Shown here piece by piece: positions 47,364-56,633 of a stretch of DNA of 64,000 nt. A program made the translations under genes and the position numbers. Location: NCBI GenBank assembly GCA_003209655.1, contig QCPW01000006.1:41968-105967 (forward strand). Reading direction: 5' to 3'. The notes under the pieces are model-generated. The model was not told where the DNA came from and did not search any database. It saw nothing but the letters and a program-made list of their open reading frames with translations. The DNA is from Prochlorococcus sp. AG-442-M23. GTDB lineage: Bacteria > Cyanobacteriota > Cyanobacteriia > PCC-6307 > Cyanobiaceae. The first letter of the stretch is position 1. Every line of letters starts with the position of its first letter.

Positions 47364-48119
47364 ATGTATCATCCAAAGTTTTTTAAAAGACTTCTAAGCA
47401 GCTTAATAATAGGAGGGCAAGCAATTAATTATATCTTCAAAGGTAAAATCTCAAAAAATGATCTTTTTGAACAGCTTATGGAATCAGGTCCTGGAAGTTT
47501 ATTAATTGTTTTAATAACAGGTGTAGCCGCTGGTACAGTTTTTAATATTCAAGTGGCTTCCCAGCTAACAAGCATGGGTGTCTCAAGTGAAATAGGGGGC
47601 TTACTTGCAGTCGGTATGGCAAGAGAAATGGCTCCTCTCCTTACCGCTACTTTAATGACGGGTAAAGTTGCTACAGCCTATGCGGCCCAACTTGGAACTA
47701 TGAAGGTTACTGAACAGATAGAGGCTATAACGATGTTAAGAACTGAACCTATTCAATATTTAGTAGTACCAAGATTACTTTCAATGATAATTATGTCACC
47801 TATACAATGTGTTTTGTTTTTATCAGTTGCTTTATGGAGTGGACAAATCTGGAGCACAATTTTTTATAAAGTTCCACCTGTAGTTTTTTGGACCTCTGTA
47901 CGTTCTGGTAATGTAAGCTTAACTAGTTCAGACTTATCATCTATGGTAATTAAATCCGTAGTGTTTGGATTACTAATATCAATTATTGCTTGTGGGTATG
48001 GCCTAACTACAAAAGGAGGGCCGAAGGAAGTAGGCACAAGTACAACAGGTGCCGTAGTAATGACTCTTGTTACTGTATCTTTAATGGATGTAGTACTAAC
48101 ACAAATATTATTTGGTTAA
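47364..48119 (+). CDS. MlaE/YrbE-family ABC permease
   Basis: A 251-residue permease with about six hydrophobic segments. The family features are GGLLAVGMAREMAPLLTATLMTGKVA (split over about 76-100), GTMKVTEQIEAITMLRTEP near 110, and GLTTKGGPKEVGTSTTGAVV near 211-230. It moves phospholipid or related lipids between envelope membranes with an ATPase and an MCE protein, which are not in this window. In plastids the counterpart is TGD1. Confidence 0.88.
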   Translation: MYHPKFFKRLLSSLIIGGQAINYIFKGKISKNDLFEQLMESGPGSLLIVLITGVAAGTVFNIQVASQLTSMGVSSEIGGLLAVGMAREMAPLLTATLMTGKVATAYAAQLGTMKVTEQIEAITMLRTEPIQYLVVPRLLSMIIMSPIQCVLFLSVALWSGQIWSTIFYKVPPVVFWTSVRSGNVSLTSSDLSSMVIKSVVFGLLISIIACGYGLTTKGGPKEVGTSTTGAVVMTLVTVSLMDVVLTQILFG

Positions 48120-48123
48120 ATAA

Positions 48124-48534
48124 ATGTTTAATACTAAATCAAAGATACAAGAACCAATAACGATTTCCCCATCTTTTCAATTGCCAATAATCCTTATAAT
48201 TTTAAGTTTTATGCTCCTATTCCTGAATATTGGTTATTGGCCCACAATAGTATTTGCTTCCTTTAGTTTTTTTTTACTGTTGCAATCATTCACCTTAAGA
48301 ATAAAAATTACCAATGAAGATTTTGTTGTTTTACAGCTAGGAAGAGAAATCAGGACCTTCCCATTTAAAAATTGGATCTCTTGGAAATTCTTTTTCCCAA
48401 TAATTCCTGGTATTTTTTACTTTAGAGAAAAGTCTAGTCCTCATTTATTGCCTATCTTATTTAATCCACAGCAATTAAAAAATGAACTTATGAAGAAAGT
48501 GGAATCTCTGGAAATTAAAAATCCTTCAAACTAA
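48124..48534 (+). CDS. DUF3119-like membrane protein
   Basis: A 136-residue protein with two hydrophobic segments (PIILIILSFMLLFLNIG and PTIVFASFSFFLLLQSF) and a soluble C-terminal part with FVVLQLGREIRTFPFKNWISW. Size and pattern match the cyanobacterial/plastid DUF3119 family, of unknown function. It is 4 bp after the MlaE-like gene, suggesting a shared envelope role. Confidence 0.7.
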   Translation: MFNTKSKIQEPITISPSFQLPIILIILSFMLLFLNIGYWPTIVFASFSFFLLLQSFTLRIKITNEDFVVLQLGREIRTFPFKNWISWKFFFPIIPGIFYFREKSSPHLLPILFNPQQLKNELMKKVESLEIKNPSN

Positions 48535-48562
48535 ATTTTTGATAAACCACCAATTAATTTAA

Positions 48563-49573
48563 ATGACTAATACTAAACTTTCTAATAATAATCCTGATAA
48601 GGAACCAATAATTAATAAATCAACCACAAAAACAAAAGATAATGAAATTATCAAAAATAAAACAACTCAAAACAAAAAGACAACTTTGGTAAACAAAAAA
48701 CCTAATAAATCTGTTGATGATATTTCTAATGAAATCTTCAGCGAACTTGTTTCAAAAAAAAATTCTTTAGTTAAAGAGATAAAAGATTTAGAAACCAAAA
48801 AAAATGAATTAGATAAAGATATTGAATCTAATTTTAAAGGCCAATCAGATAATATAGCCAAAAGAGTAAAAGGCTTCCAAGAATATTTAATGGGCTCTTT
48901 ACAAAACCTCTCACAAAATGTAGAAAAACTGGAATTAGTTTCTCAAACTATAGTTGTAAAGCCTTCCCCTCTTGATGAAAAAAAAGATGATTTAAACAAA
49001 AACAATTTACTTACTGTTCCGGCATTATCTGAAACTTTTAAACCAGATGAAAAACTTATTCGAGGTTGTTTATCAACGTTTACAAAACAGCCCGATTTTT
49101 ATTCAGAACCATGGAAGTTAAGACGAAGCCTTGATGTATTAGATATAGAAGTCATGGATGATTGGTTTTTTAATATGGGTGGGAGAGGATCATTAGAAAG
49201 TAGAGGTTCTAGACAAAAAAATGCTTTGTTGTCCGCTGGATTAATATCTATTCTTGGTGAATTGTATGGTGACCAGTTTCAAACTCTAATTTTGGCTTCT
49301 CAACCTGAGAGATTAGGAGAATGGAGAAGAATTTTACAAGATTCATTAGGTCTCACGAGGGATGATTTTGGACCTAATAGTGGTATTGTTCTTTTTGAAA
49401 GACCAGAAGGTGTTATTGAAAGAGCTGATAGATTAGAGGCTAATGAAGAATTGCCCTTTATTATTATTGATGCAGCAGAAACATCTGTAGAAATTCCAAT
49501 TCTACAATTTCCATTATGGCTTGCCTTTGCGGGGTCTAATGATGAAATATATGATGATTTAGAACTAAACTAA
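48563..49573 (+). CDS. DUF3086-like protein
   Basis: A 336-residue soluble protein. An N-terminal Lys/Asn/Thr-rich tail (about 1-50), a coiled-coil stretch (about 55-120, heptad-like [18 protein letters not shown]), and a conserved C-terminal domain from about 150 with [14 protein letters not shown] and [19 protein letters not shown]. It resembles the cyanobacteria-only DUF3086 family. No function is known. It lies between the envelope genes and plsY. Confidence 0.75.
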   Translation: MTNTKLSNNNPDKEPIINKSTTKTKDNEIIKNKTTQNKKTTLVNKKPNKSVDDISNEIFSELVSKKNSLVKEIKDLETKKNELDKDIESNFKGQSDNIAKRVKGFQEYLMGSLQNLSQNVEKLELVSQTIVVKPSPLDEKKDDLNKNNLLTVPALSETFKPDEKLIRGCLSTFTKQPDFYSEPWKLRRSLDVLDIEVMDDWFFNMGGRGSLESRGSRQKNALLSAGLISILGELYGDQFQTLILASQPERLGEWRRILQDSLGLTRDDFGPNSGIVLFERPEGVIERADRLEANEELPFIIIDAAETSVEIPILQFPLWLAFAGSNDEIYDDLELN

Positions 49574-49578
49574 CTTCT

Positions 49579-50175
49579 ATGAATATTTTTATTATATTTA
49601 TCAGTTATTTTTTGGGATCAATACCTACAGGATTTTTATTTGGTAAATATCTGAAAAATATAGATTTAAGACTGATAGGTTCTGGATCAACAGGGGCAAC
49701 AAATGTTTTAAGAAACGTGGGTAAATGGCCTGCTTTTTTTGTTTTTATTATAGATGTAGGTAAGGGTCTTATTGCTGTAAGAATTGCTCAGTATTATACA
49801 AATCAAAGTTTATTTGAAGTTCTAGCAGGTATTTCTGCTATTTCAGGACATATTTGGCCATTATGGTTAAAAGGAAAAGGCGGTAAGGCTGTAGCCACAG
49901 GTTTAGGAATGTTTATTGCTCTTTCTTGGAAAGTAGGATTTGCATCACTAGGTATTTTTTTAATAATTATTGCAAAATCCAAGATTGTCTCTTTATCAAG
50001 TATTTCAGCTGCAATTTTTTTGCCACTTTTAATGTTTATAGATATTGGGGCTACGAATCATCCTTACTTCCTTATTAGTTTAGTTGTATCAGTTTTAGTA
50101 ATTTGGAAGCATAGAACAAATATTAGACGTCTAATTAAAGGCGAAGAATCAAAGATTAATGAAGTTAATAAATAG
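49579..50175 (+). CDS. plsY: Glycerol-3-phosphate acyltransferase PlsY
   Basis: PlsY transfers acyl from acyl-phosphate to glycerol-3-phosphate, the first step of phospholipid synthesis. The 198-residue membrane protein has the three motifs: [17 protein letters not shown] near 34-50, [13 protein letters not shown] near 95-107, and the C-terminal [16 protein letters not shown]. It has about five hydrophobic segments. The 3' end overlaps convergent pyrF by 11 bp. Confidence 0.95.
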   Translation: MNIFIIFISYFLGSIPTGFLFGKYLKNIDLRLIGSGSTGATNVLRNVGKWPAFFVFIIDVGKGLIAVRIAQYYTNQSLFEVLAGISAISGHIWPLWLKGKGGKAVATGLGMFIALSWKVGFASLGIFLIIIAKSKIVSLSSISAAIFLPLLMFIDIGATNHPYFLISLVVSVLVIWKHRTNIRRLIKGEESKINEVNK

Positions 50176-50884
50176 AATCACAGATATCTAAAAAAACCTT
50201 ATAAGGATCTTCTGCTTTTGAAATAGCTCTTCCAATAACCAATTTAGAGGCGCCATTATTTATTGCATCATAAGGAGTCATTATTCGATTTTGATCATCT
50301 TTATATTGAATATTTGCTCTTATACCAGGAGTAATTAATTCGAAATTATTTTTATAAATTGATCTTAATACTTTTACCTCCAATGGAGAACAAACGCATC
50401 CATCTAATCCAGCATTAAAAGATAATTTTGCGAGCCTGATAACATTTTCTTCGATTGAGTTTTTCCTATCGAGATCAGTTTGAAATTCTTCACTAGAAAA
50501 GCTCGTTAAAACAGTAATTCCTACAACACAAGGAGGATTCAAATTAGCTGACATTGCTCCTTCTAAACATGCATTTTTTGAAGCAATTAGAGCTTTAGAA
50601 CCTGCTGAGGCATGAACAGAAATAATATCAACTCCTAGTTTGGAGACCTCGTAACAAGCAGCACTCATAGTATTTGGAATATCGTGAAATTTAAGATCTA
50701 AAAAGATTTTTTTATTCATTTTTTTCAAAACATCAATTACACCTGGACCCTCTCTTGTAAAAAGCTCTAAACCCACCTTCACCCACTTAATATTAGGGCA
50801 TTTTTCTAACAATATTTTTGCTTCATTTATATTTAAACCATCAATTGCTAATATGATTTTTTCTTCTGAAAAAAATCTTTCCAT
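50165..50884 (-). CDS. pyrF: Orotidine 5'-phosphate decarboxylase
   Basis: PyrF makes UMP from OMP. The 239-residue barrel has [13 protein letters not shown] at residues 10-22, the catalytic array [10 protein letters not shown] near 62-71, VSVHASAG near 85, and ITPGIR near 173. It is a short distance (6 bp) downstream of tyrS on the same strand, so the two are probably co-transcribed with DUF1825. Confidence 0.95.
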   Translation of the reverse strand: MERFFSEEKIILAIDGLNINEAKILLEKCPNIKWVKVGLELFTREGPGVIDVLKKMNKKIFLDLKFHDIPNTMSAACYEVSKLGVDIISVHASAGSKALIASKNACLEGAMSANLNPPCVVGITVLTSFSSEEFQTDLDRKNSIEENVIRLAKLSFNAGLDGCVCSPLEVKVLRSIYKNNFELITPGIRANIQYKDDQNRIMTPYDAINNGASKLVIGRAISKAEDPYKVFLDICDSIY

Positions 50885-50890
50885 ATTTAT

Positions 50891-52129
50891 TTAATTCCCA
50901 AACCTCTTAATTATTTTTTTTCCAATTTGTATAATCTTTCCATCTAAATCATTTCTCGAATTAAAAATAAGATCTGGGTTTATTACCTTTTCACTATCTA
51001 TTCTTACTCCCCCACCTTTAATGGATCTTTTAGCTTCACTACTAGATTTAAATAAATTCAATACGCTTAATAAATAAAAGAATTTTACAGGAAACACTAC
51101 TTCCTTTAAAGAAATTTCAGGGATATCGCCAACTTTTTCTTTAAGCCCAAGAAATAATTTTTCACAATTTGATTGTGCTTTAAGGGCTTCTGCAGATCCA
51201 TGAAATAAGGTAGTAACTTCTAATGCCATCCGCCTCTGCAAATCACGAGGACTTTTTTCATTAAGAATACTTAAATCTAATTCTGTGAGCAGTTCAAAAT
51301 AAGAAGGGATAAGATTATCAGGAACTTTTTCCAATTTCGAATACATTGAGAGAGAATCCTCACTTAAACCTACTGTATTAAATTCAGATTTACTCATCTT
51401 CTTTACTCCATCTAAACCTGTAAGAATTGGAAGCAATATTCCATATTGAGGTTCTTGCTTAAAATGCTTTTGAAGATCTCTTCCTATTGAAATATTAAAT
51501 TTCTGATCAGTACCTCCAAGTTCTATATCTGAATTTACTGCTACAGAATCGTAACCTTGAAGAAGTGGATATAAAAATTCATGCAATGCAATTGGGATTT
51601 GAGAATTATATCTTTTATTAAATTCCTCTTTAGCGAGCATTTGTCCAACAGTTGTACTTCCCATTAATTCAATAATCGAGTTAAGATTTAATACTTTTAA
51701 CCATTCACTGTTGTATCTAATTTCTAACTTATCCTTTGATTCAAAATCTAAAATTGACTCACTGGATGGTTTTCCCATTCCAAGCTGAGTTAAGTACGTT
51801 TTTGCATTTTCTTTAACCTCTTCTTCGGTTAACTGTACCCTTGTTTTATTTTTACCAGTTGGATCTCCAATTTGTGCAGTAAAATCACCAATAATTAATA
51901 CTGCAATATGTCCATTATCTTGAAAAGCTCTTAGTTTTTTAAATAAAATACTGTGACCAAGATGTATATTCGTTCCAGTTGGGTCTATTCCAAGTTTGAC
52001 TCTTAGTTGTTTATTATTTTTATAAGAATTTTTAATTCTATCTGCGAAAGTTTGGTTTGAATTTTGAATAGGAAAGTATTCTTCAATTCCTCTTAAAAGC
52101 CATCTTGGCAGCCCTGATGTATCAACCAT
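50891..52129 (-). CDS. tyrS: Tyrosyl-tRNA synthetase
   Basis: A class I synthetase of 412 residues. The HIGH-type motif is HLGH in [14 protein letters not shown] near 45-58, the KMSKS motif is intact near 243, and a C-terminal S4 RNA-binding domain (about 345-412) contains [19 protein letters not shown]. The sequence form is the long TyrZ-like type. It follows the DUF1825 gene by 19 bp. Confidence 0.96.
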   Translation of the reverse strand: MVDTSGLPRWLLRGIEEYFPIQNSNQTFADRIKNSYKNNKQLRVKLGIDPTGTNIHLGHSILFKKLRAFQDNGHIAVLIIGDFTAQIGDPTGKNKTRVQLTEEEVKENAKTYLTQLGMGKPSSESILDFESKDKLEIRYNSEWLKVLNLNSIIELMGSTTVGQMLAKEEFNKRYNSQIPIALHEFLYPLLQGYDSVAVNSDIELGGTDQKFNISIGRDLQKHFKQEPQYGILLPILTGLDGVKKMSKSEFNTVGLSEDSLSMYSKLEKVPDNLIPSYFELLTELDLSILNEKSPRDLQRRMALEVTTLFHGSAEALKAQSNCEKLFLGLKEKVGDIPEISLKEVVFPVKFFYLLSVLNLFKSSSEAKRSIKGGGVRIDSEKVINPDLIFNSRNDLDGKIIQIGKKIIKRFGN

Positions 52130-52148
52130 AAAATTTTACATTTAATAT

Positions 52149-52472
52149 TTAAGAGTTTTTATCAAGTTCATCCTTCATTCTTATTAAGGTCTTATTCATC
52201 TGATCAAACATTTGGTCAGGGGTAATTCCAAATTGACTTAACTGAGTTTTTAATTGTTCAACAGTCATTTTTGCTTGAAAATCTTCTGATAATTCAAATC
52301 TTTTCATAAAAATTTTATAACTATCCATAAGGGATTCCATTTTTTTTATAAACATTTTTTTACCTTCTCTATCAAATTTTCCATACTCAGAACCAATTTT
52401 CATAAGTTCTTGATATTCTGTAAAAAGCTTTTTAGCTTCTTCTTGTACAATATCTGACTCGAAGAATCCCAT
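52149..52472 (-). CDS. DUF1825 family protein
   Basis: A 107-residue, mostly helical protein of a family restricted to cyanobacteria. The consensus is clear: MGFFESDIVQEEAKKLF, GKFDREGKKMFIKKMESLM, and MTVEQLKTQLSQFGITPDQMF. Function unknown. It heads the run DUF1825-tyrS-pyrF and marks the edge of the accessory-looking patch that follows to its right. Confidence 0.88.
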   Translation of the reverse strand: MGFFESDIVQEEAKKLFTEYQELMKIGSEYGKFDREGKKMFIKKMESLMDSYKIFMKRFELSEDFQAKMTVEQLKTQLSQFGITPDQMFDQMNKTLIRMKDELDKNS

Positions 52473-52776
52473 GATTATAATCCTCCCTCTAATCTCTGAG
52501 AACCATCATTATGACTGACTTGATGATTTTGCATCATTGAATAATAAAGTTGGTGAGGTACAACATTTCTTGTTTATCACTTTCTGATACCAAAGGATTT
52601 GAAGTGAAGTTGCACTCTTGTTTTCCTAAACTAATATACTTTACCAATAATTGAAAGGTAGAAAATACTACCTAAATTTTTAAATACAAAGATTTATTTG
52701 AAGATATTTAAATTAAAAGTGAATTCATATCTAGCAATGACTAGTTTATCTCTAGTAATAAAAAAGATTTTTACAA
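52473..52776. other. 304-bp spacer with two weak hairpins
   Basis: This divergent promoter region separates the DUF1825 and MazG-like genes. TGATG/CATCA forms a short hairpin near 52522-52536. AGGTAG (52656-52661) and CTACCT (52668-52673) form another, followed by A/T bases with a short T-run. No gene is seen. Both hairpins are weak. Confidence 0.4.
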
Positions 52777-53130
52777 ATGAAAGAACTAGTGAATTTAAAA
52801 AAAATTAAAGATAAACTCATAAAATTCTCAAAAGAACGAGATTGGGAAAAATTTCATACACCAAAAAATCTTGCTATGGCATTAACAGTAGAAGTGTCAG
52901 AATTATTAGAGATATTCCAATGGTCTCTCGATGGTGGTCAAGATGTTATTGAAAGTTCAAAAGAGGAAATTGAATCAGAAATTGCCGATATTTTTAACTA
53001 TCTTGTTAAACTTGTCGATTTGTTAGATATAGATTTAGAAAAAATTGCGCTTAAAAAAATTGACCTAAATTCGAGGAAATATCCAATTGAGAAATCAAAA
53101 GGGAAATCTCTTAAATACACAGAATTATGA
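52777..53130 (+). CDS. MazG-like nucleotide pyrophosphohydrolase (DCTPP1-like)
   Basis: A 117-residue all-alpha NTP-PPase. The metal-binding pattern is seen in TVEVSELLEIFQW (Glu39, Glu42) and SEIADIFNYLVKL (Glu68, Asp71). The FQW and IFNYLVKL forms resemble the RS21-C6/DCTPP1 branch, which splits dCTP and 5-modified dCTPs to monophosphates, rather than classic MazG. Substrate here is inference. Its stop overlaps the start of the HNH nuclease gene by 4 bp (ATGA), so the two are translated together. Confidence 0.85.
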   Translation: MKELVNLKKIKDKLIKFSKERDWEKFHTPKNLAMALTVEVSELLEIFQWSLDGGQDVIESSKEEIESEIADIFNYLVKLVDLLDIDLEKIALKKIDLNSRKYPIEKSKGKSLKYTEL

Positions 53131-54536
53131 GAGTTCATATTGTTCCTTGTGGCGACAAATATGCTAGAAAGCATCACGCAAAAACTATTGAAAAATTAGT
53201 TCCTAGAGAGGAGATAATTCTTTTTGAAAATGAAAAACAATTGACCTCAACATTGAAAGATGATGCTTATGCATGCTGGGGAGTAACCAATGCTAAAAAT
53301 AATTCCAACTTTAAAAATTGGCAGACAATGCAAAAAGACGATATTTGCATAATGTATAGGAATAAAACTTTTTTTAGTTGCGGAAAGATTACAGCAAAAT
53401 TTAAAAATAAGGAATTCTCTGAGTATCTTTGGGGATCTAAAGAGGATGGTCAATTATGGGAAAATATGTTCCTTATTGATGAGATAAAGGAAATAAATGT
53501 ATCAATTGAGGTATTAAAAAAAGTGATGGGTTATAAGGAAAAGTTTTTTATCCAAGGTTATACAACATTTGATAATGAAAGTTCCGAGAAAATTGTTGCT
53601 GCTTTTCAAATTCCATTTTTTGAAAAATCATTCAACAATACTGCATTAAAAGTTGAAATAGAAAGAAGAGAAAAAATGTGGATGGAAATACAAAAAATTC
53701 AAAATATAAGACCTCTTACTGCTGAAGAGGTAAGGTCTACAGGATGCTATGGGAGTGCAAGAGGAATATGGAGAGATATTAAAAATACAAGCGACATCAC
53801 ACCATCTGGGAAAGGTGTATGTGTGGGTATCAGTAGTAGAGGCAAATATGAAGATGACTTTGGAGAAGAGACAGGAACTCATGACTATCCCAAAACTGAA
53901 ATGAGAGGTCAAGATTCCGCAGATATTGAATCACTGAGATCTGCAATGCAATTGAAACTTCCAATATTTTTGATAAGGAATGCAAATGAGAAAGGTGAAT
54001 TAATAAATTCTGGTAAGAGGAGAAAAGTAGATAAAGTTTTTGTCCTTTATGATTCACCAGAAGATAACTCTATTGTTATAACTTTTTCTGAAGGTGGGAA
54101 AGATGACTATGAAATACCAATTGAAGAAGAGGACTCTTTTCAAGAGAGAGAAACCTCTATAAAAACAACAAAATCAAAAAAAAGAAGTCAAGAAGTTTTT
54201 CGCAAAAAATTAATCAAAAGATTCGGTCCAAAACATTGTGTTGTATGTGATGCATTACCAGAAGTTATTGAAGCAGCACATATTAGACCAGTAAAAGATA
54301 ATGGAGGAGATCAATCTGGTAATGGAATATGGTTATGTAAAAATCACCATTCACTTTTTGATCTTAATAAATGGAGTATTGATCCAAAATATTTGGAGAT
54401 AATACCAAATAATCAAAGTAGTCTTAACTCTCTTCAAATAATGCGTTCAAATATAAGGCATCTCAAATATCCACCAAGTAAAAAAGCACTTGAATGGAGA
54501 TGGAAAAAATTCAATAAGGATCAAGACCTGAATTAA
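53127..54536 (+). CDS. Putative modification-dependent HNH endonuclease
   Basis: A 469-residue protein with three parts. Residues about 40-165 (AYACWGVTNAKNN, DDICIMYRNKTFFSCGKI, WENMFLIDEI) look like an EVE/PUA-type modified-base reader. Residues about 205-320 resemble an SRA/YDG domain: GSARGIW, GKYEDDFGEETGTHDY and LKLPIFLIRN keep its order. Residues 368-425 are an HNH nuclease: Cys371 and Cys374, His385 in EAAHIRP, Asn399, Cys404, His407 and His408 in GNGIWLCKNHH. SRA-HNH proteins act as type IV restriction enzymes that cut modified DNA. Domain calls for the first two parts are by eye. The gene overlaps the MazG-like gene by 4 bp. Confidence 0.75.
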   Translation: MRVHIVPCGDKYARKHHAKTIEKLVPREEIILFENEKQLTSTLKDDAYACWGVTNAKNNSNFKNWQTMQKDDICIMYRNKTFFSCGKITAKFKNKEFSEYLWGSKEDGQLWENMFLIDEIKEINVSIEVLKKVMGYKEKFFIQGYTTFDNESSEKIVAAFQIPFFEKSFNNTALKVEIERREKMWMEIQKIQNIRPLTAEEVRSTGCYGSARGIWRDIKNTSDITPSGKGVCVGISSRGKYEDDFGEETGTHDYPKTEMRGQDSADIESLRSAMQLKLPIFLIRNANEKGELINSGKRRKVDKVFVLYDSPEDNSIVITFSEGGKDDYEIPIEEEDSFQERETSIKTTKSKKRSQEVFRKKLIKRFGPKHCVVCDALPEVIEAAHIRPVKDNGGDQSGNGIWLCKNHHSLFDLNKWSIDPKYLEIIPNNQSSLNSLQIMRSNIRHLKYPPSKKALEWRWKKFNKDQDLN

Positions 54537-54725
54537 AATTATTTTTAGTTTGAGAAAAATATGTCATAAGAACTATAGCTGAAGATCAAATATAATAATT
54601 TGATATGTCTTTATTAGAATGGATTTTGGATTTAGAAAAAAAATAAATTCCTTCCTAGCAAAACAGGAAAAGTAATAGATTTTTGAAAATTTGATGATAA
54701 AATTATTAAATTAAAGAAAAATAAT
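54537..54725. other. 189-bp spacer between nuclease and glycosyltransferase-like genes
   Basis: No gene with support. A 13-codon frame (54605-54646) is too short to accept. No clear terminator is seen. The stretch probably holds the promoter of the next gene. Confidence 0.4.
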
Positions 54726-55847
54726 ATGCCTAAAGTACTTGTTTTACGAGAAGGCCGGCATTGTGATTTTGTTGCTGATATGGTTTGGATTAACCTTGCA
54801 ATAGATAAAAGAATAAATTTATTTTCTAATTCTTATCCATCTTTTTTATTTAATACCAAGGGTGTTTACTCTAGTAATATTAAATATGCCCATGGAAGTG
54901 GGTTCACACTATATGGCAAATTAGAGAAATCAGAATTTATTGATTGTTGTGTTTCTGATTATGAGGTTACTTTTGACGACTACGATTATGTTATTTATCC
55001 TTCAATAAGAAAATTTGATAAATACTTTTGGAAATGTTTAGAAAGATTTGGTGGGGAAAATGTTATCGCAGTAGATGGAAATGATGATGAATGTATTAGC
55101 TGGCATTCAAAATATTGTATTTATTTTAAAAGAGAAACTTCCTCTATCGCATACTCCTACGGTATTTATCCAATACAATGTTTCCTACCTAAACTTATAC
55201 TAGATAATATTAAAAATCAAACTAAAGAATTTGCTGACAAAAAATATTTATTAGCTCCCTGTGATCCGCGAGATAGAAGTACTTTCATATACACAAAAGA
55301 AAAAGATTATTTTAAGCAATATAAAGAATCTTATTTTGCTTATACCGAAATGAGAGGCGGTGCAGAAGCTCTTCGACATTACGAGATCATAGCCTCTGGA
55401 GCTGTTCCTTACTTTAGAGATTTAAAACTTGTTCCAAAGTATTGTTTAAATAATTATCCTAAAAAATTACAAATTGAGGCAAACAACTTGTATAAACAAG
55501 TCAAAAATAAACTTATAAATCAAGAGGAATTTAAATCAAAGTATTCTAAGATACAAATAGGTTTTTATAATTGGATTATCAAGCATGGTGAGATTTACGG
55601 ATCAAAAATACTTTATGAAAAATTAATAAATAAAACTTCCAATACAAAAAAGGAATTTCTTGATGATCAAAAACTTTTTTGGATAAATTTTCATGCCCAT
55701 AAAAAAATTTATAATCGCTACAGGTCACCTATTAAGCATAGGATAAATTTTATATTTAACCTAAAGATTTTTTTATTTACTTTTTATAGACATTTAAATT
55801 CTAAATTTAAAGAAAATTGGTATAAAAAAATGAGAAGGTTGGATTAA
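54726..55847 (+). CDS. Glycosyltransferase-like protein (exostosin-like pattern)
   Basis: A 373-residue soluble protein. It is not closely recognised, but the segment YTEMRGGAEALRHYEIIASG, followed by AVPYFRDLKLVPKYCLNNYP near residue 225, matches the donor-site pattern of exostosin-like and related GT-B glycosyltransferases (R-x-HYEI-x-A-x-G-x-x-P-x-F). The N-terminal half has no further motif. The C-terminus is strongly basic. Such genes sit in variable surface-polysaccharide islands of marine picocyanobacteria. It stands alone here in an accessory-looking patch. Confidence 0.6.
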   Translation: MPKVLVLREGRHCDFVADMVWINLAIDKRINLFSNSYPSFLFNTKGVYSSNIKYAHGSGFTLYGKLEKSEFIDCCVSDYEVTFDDYDYVIYPSIRKFDKYFWKCLERFGGENVIAVDGNDDECISWHSKYCIYFKRETSSIAYSYGIYPIQCFLPKLILDNIKNQTKEFADKKYLLAPCDPRDRSTFIYTKEKDYFKQYKESYFAYTEMRGGAEALRHYEIIASGAVPYFRDLKLVPKYCLNNYPKKLQIEANNLYKQVKNKLINQEEFKSKYSKIQIGFYNWIIKHGEIYGSKILYEKLINKTSNTKKEFLDDQKLFWINFHAHKKIYNRYRSPIKHRINFIFNLKIFLFTFYRHLNSKFKENWYKKMRRLD

Positions 55848-55991
55848 TTTTATCTTTTATTTTGTCCATTCAATAAAATATTTTCCAGGAAAAATTTATA
55901 TTTAAATTTTTCCTAATATATTAAAAATATTTATTTATAAATAATTCTCTGATTTATATTCATTCAGAATTAAATTTAGAAAACATGATTT

Positions 55992-56609
55992 ATGTCTTTG
56001 GAAAACTACAACTTAAATAATATCTCAACCCAAAATAGACAATTTGAATTATTTGGTTCAAATACAAATACATCAATTAATTTTCAAAACATAAATAATT
56101 TAAAAATCAAACGTGAAACCTTAACTGAATGGCGAAATAAAATACATAATCACCAACTCAAAATTTCACAAGAGAGTCACAATAAAACTTATCAACAAAA
56201 AATTCTCCCTGTAAAAAAGTTTTTTAATGAAAAAAATATTGATCCATTTTCCCTACAACCCTTATCACTAAACTTCTGGAGAACTAACCAACACGTACAT
56301 AATGGTCCAGCAATGTATTTTGTAATTGACAATATGGTAAGTTCTAAAATAATTCTATACATAGGAGAAACAAATTCAGCAAATAAAAGATGGAAGGGAG
56401 AACATGACTGTAAAAATTACCTAATGAACTATAAAGAAGCCCTAGCTCATAACAACATTTCAAGTCACCAAGATATACGTTTCTTCTTAGATGTACCTAA
56501 AGAAGTAAAATTAAGACGTAAATTAGAACAGCAACTGATATATTTATGGTTACCACCTTTTAATAAAGAAACTAGAGATAGGTGGACAACTACTTTCACA
56601 AACAACTAA
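55992..56609 (+). CDS. GIY-YIG nuclease domain protein
   Basis: A 205-residue protein. The C-terminal half is a GIY-YIG fold: MYFVIDN (GIY strand) near 110, ILYIGETNSANKRWKGEH (YIG strand and arginine) near 125-143, and the metal-binding Glu in RRKLEQQLIYLW near 182, followed by FNKETRDRW. The N-terminal 90 residues are polar, with many Asn and Gln, and unrecognised. It could be a repair or homing-type nuclease. It ends 24 bp before pepA. Confidence 0.7.
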   Translation: MSLENYNLNNISTQNRQFELFGSNTNTSINFQNINNLKIKRETLTEWRNKIHNHQLKISQESHNKTYQQKILPVKKFFNEKNIDPFSLQPLSLNFWRTNQHVHNGPAMYFVIDNMVSSKIILYIGETNSANKRWKGEHDCKNYLMNYKEALAHNNISSHQDIRFFLDVPKEVKLRRKLEQQLIYLWLPPFNKETRDRWTTTFTNN

Positions 56610-56633
56610 AAGTCAATTAAATCGATTTTACAA

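Noticed and set aside
52777..54536. Toxin-antitoxin MazEF reading of the MazG-like gene pair
   Set aside because: MazG-like is a pyrophosphohydrolase, not the MazE antitoxin, and the partner is an HNH nuclease, not a MazF fold.
54605..54646. 13-codon frame MSLLEWILDLEKK
   Set aside because: Too short, with no context, ribosome site or conservation that can be judged.
52473..56609. Integrated prophage or plasmid
   Set aside because: No integrase, capsid, portal or replication gene and no flanking repeat or attachment site was seen.
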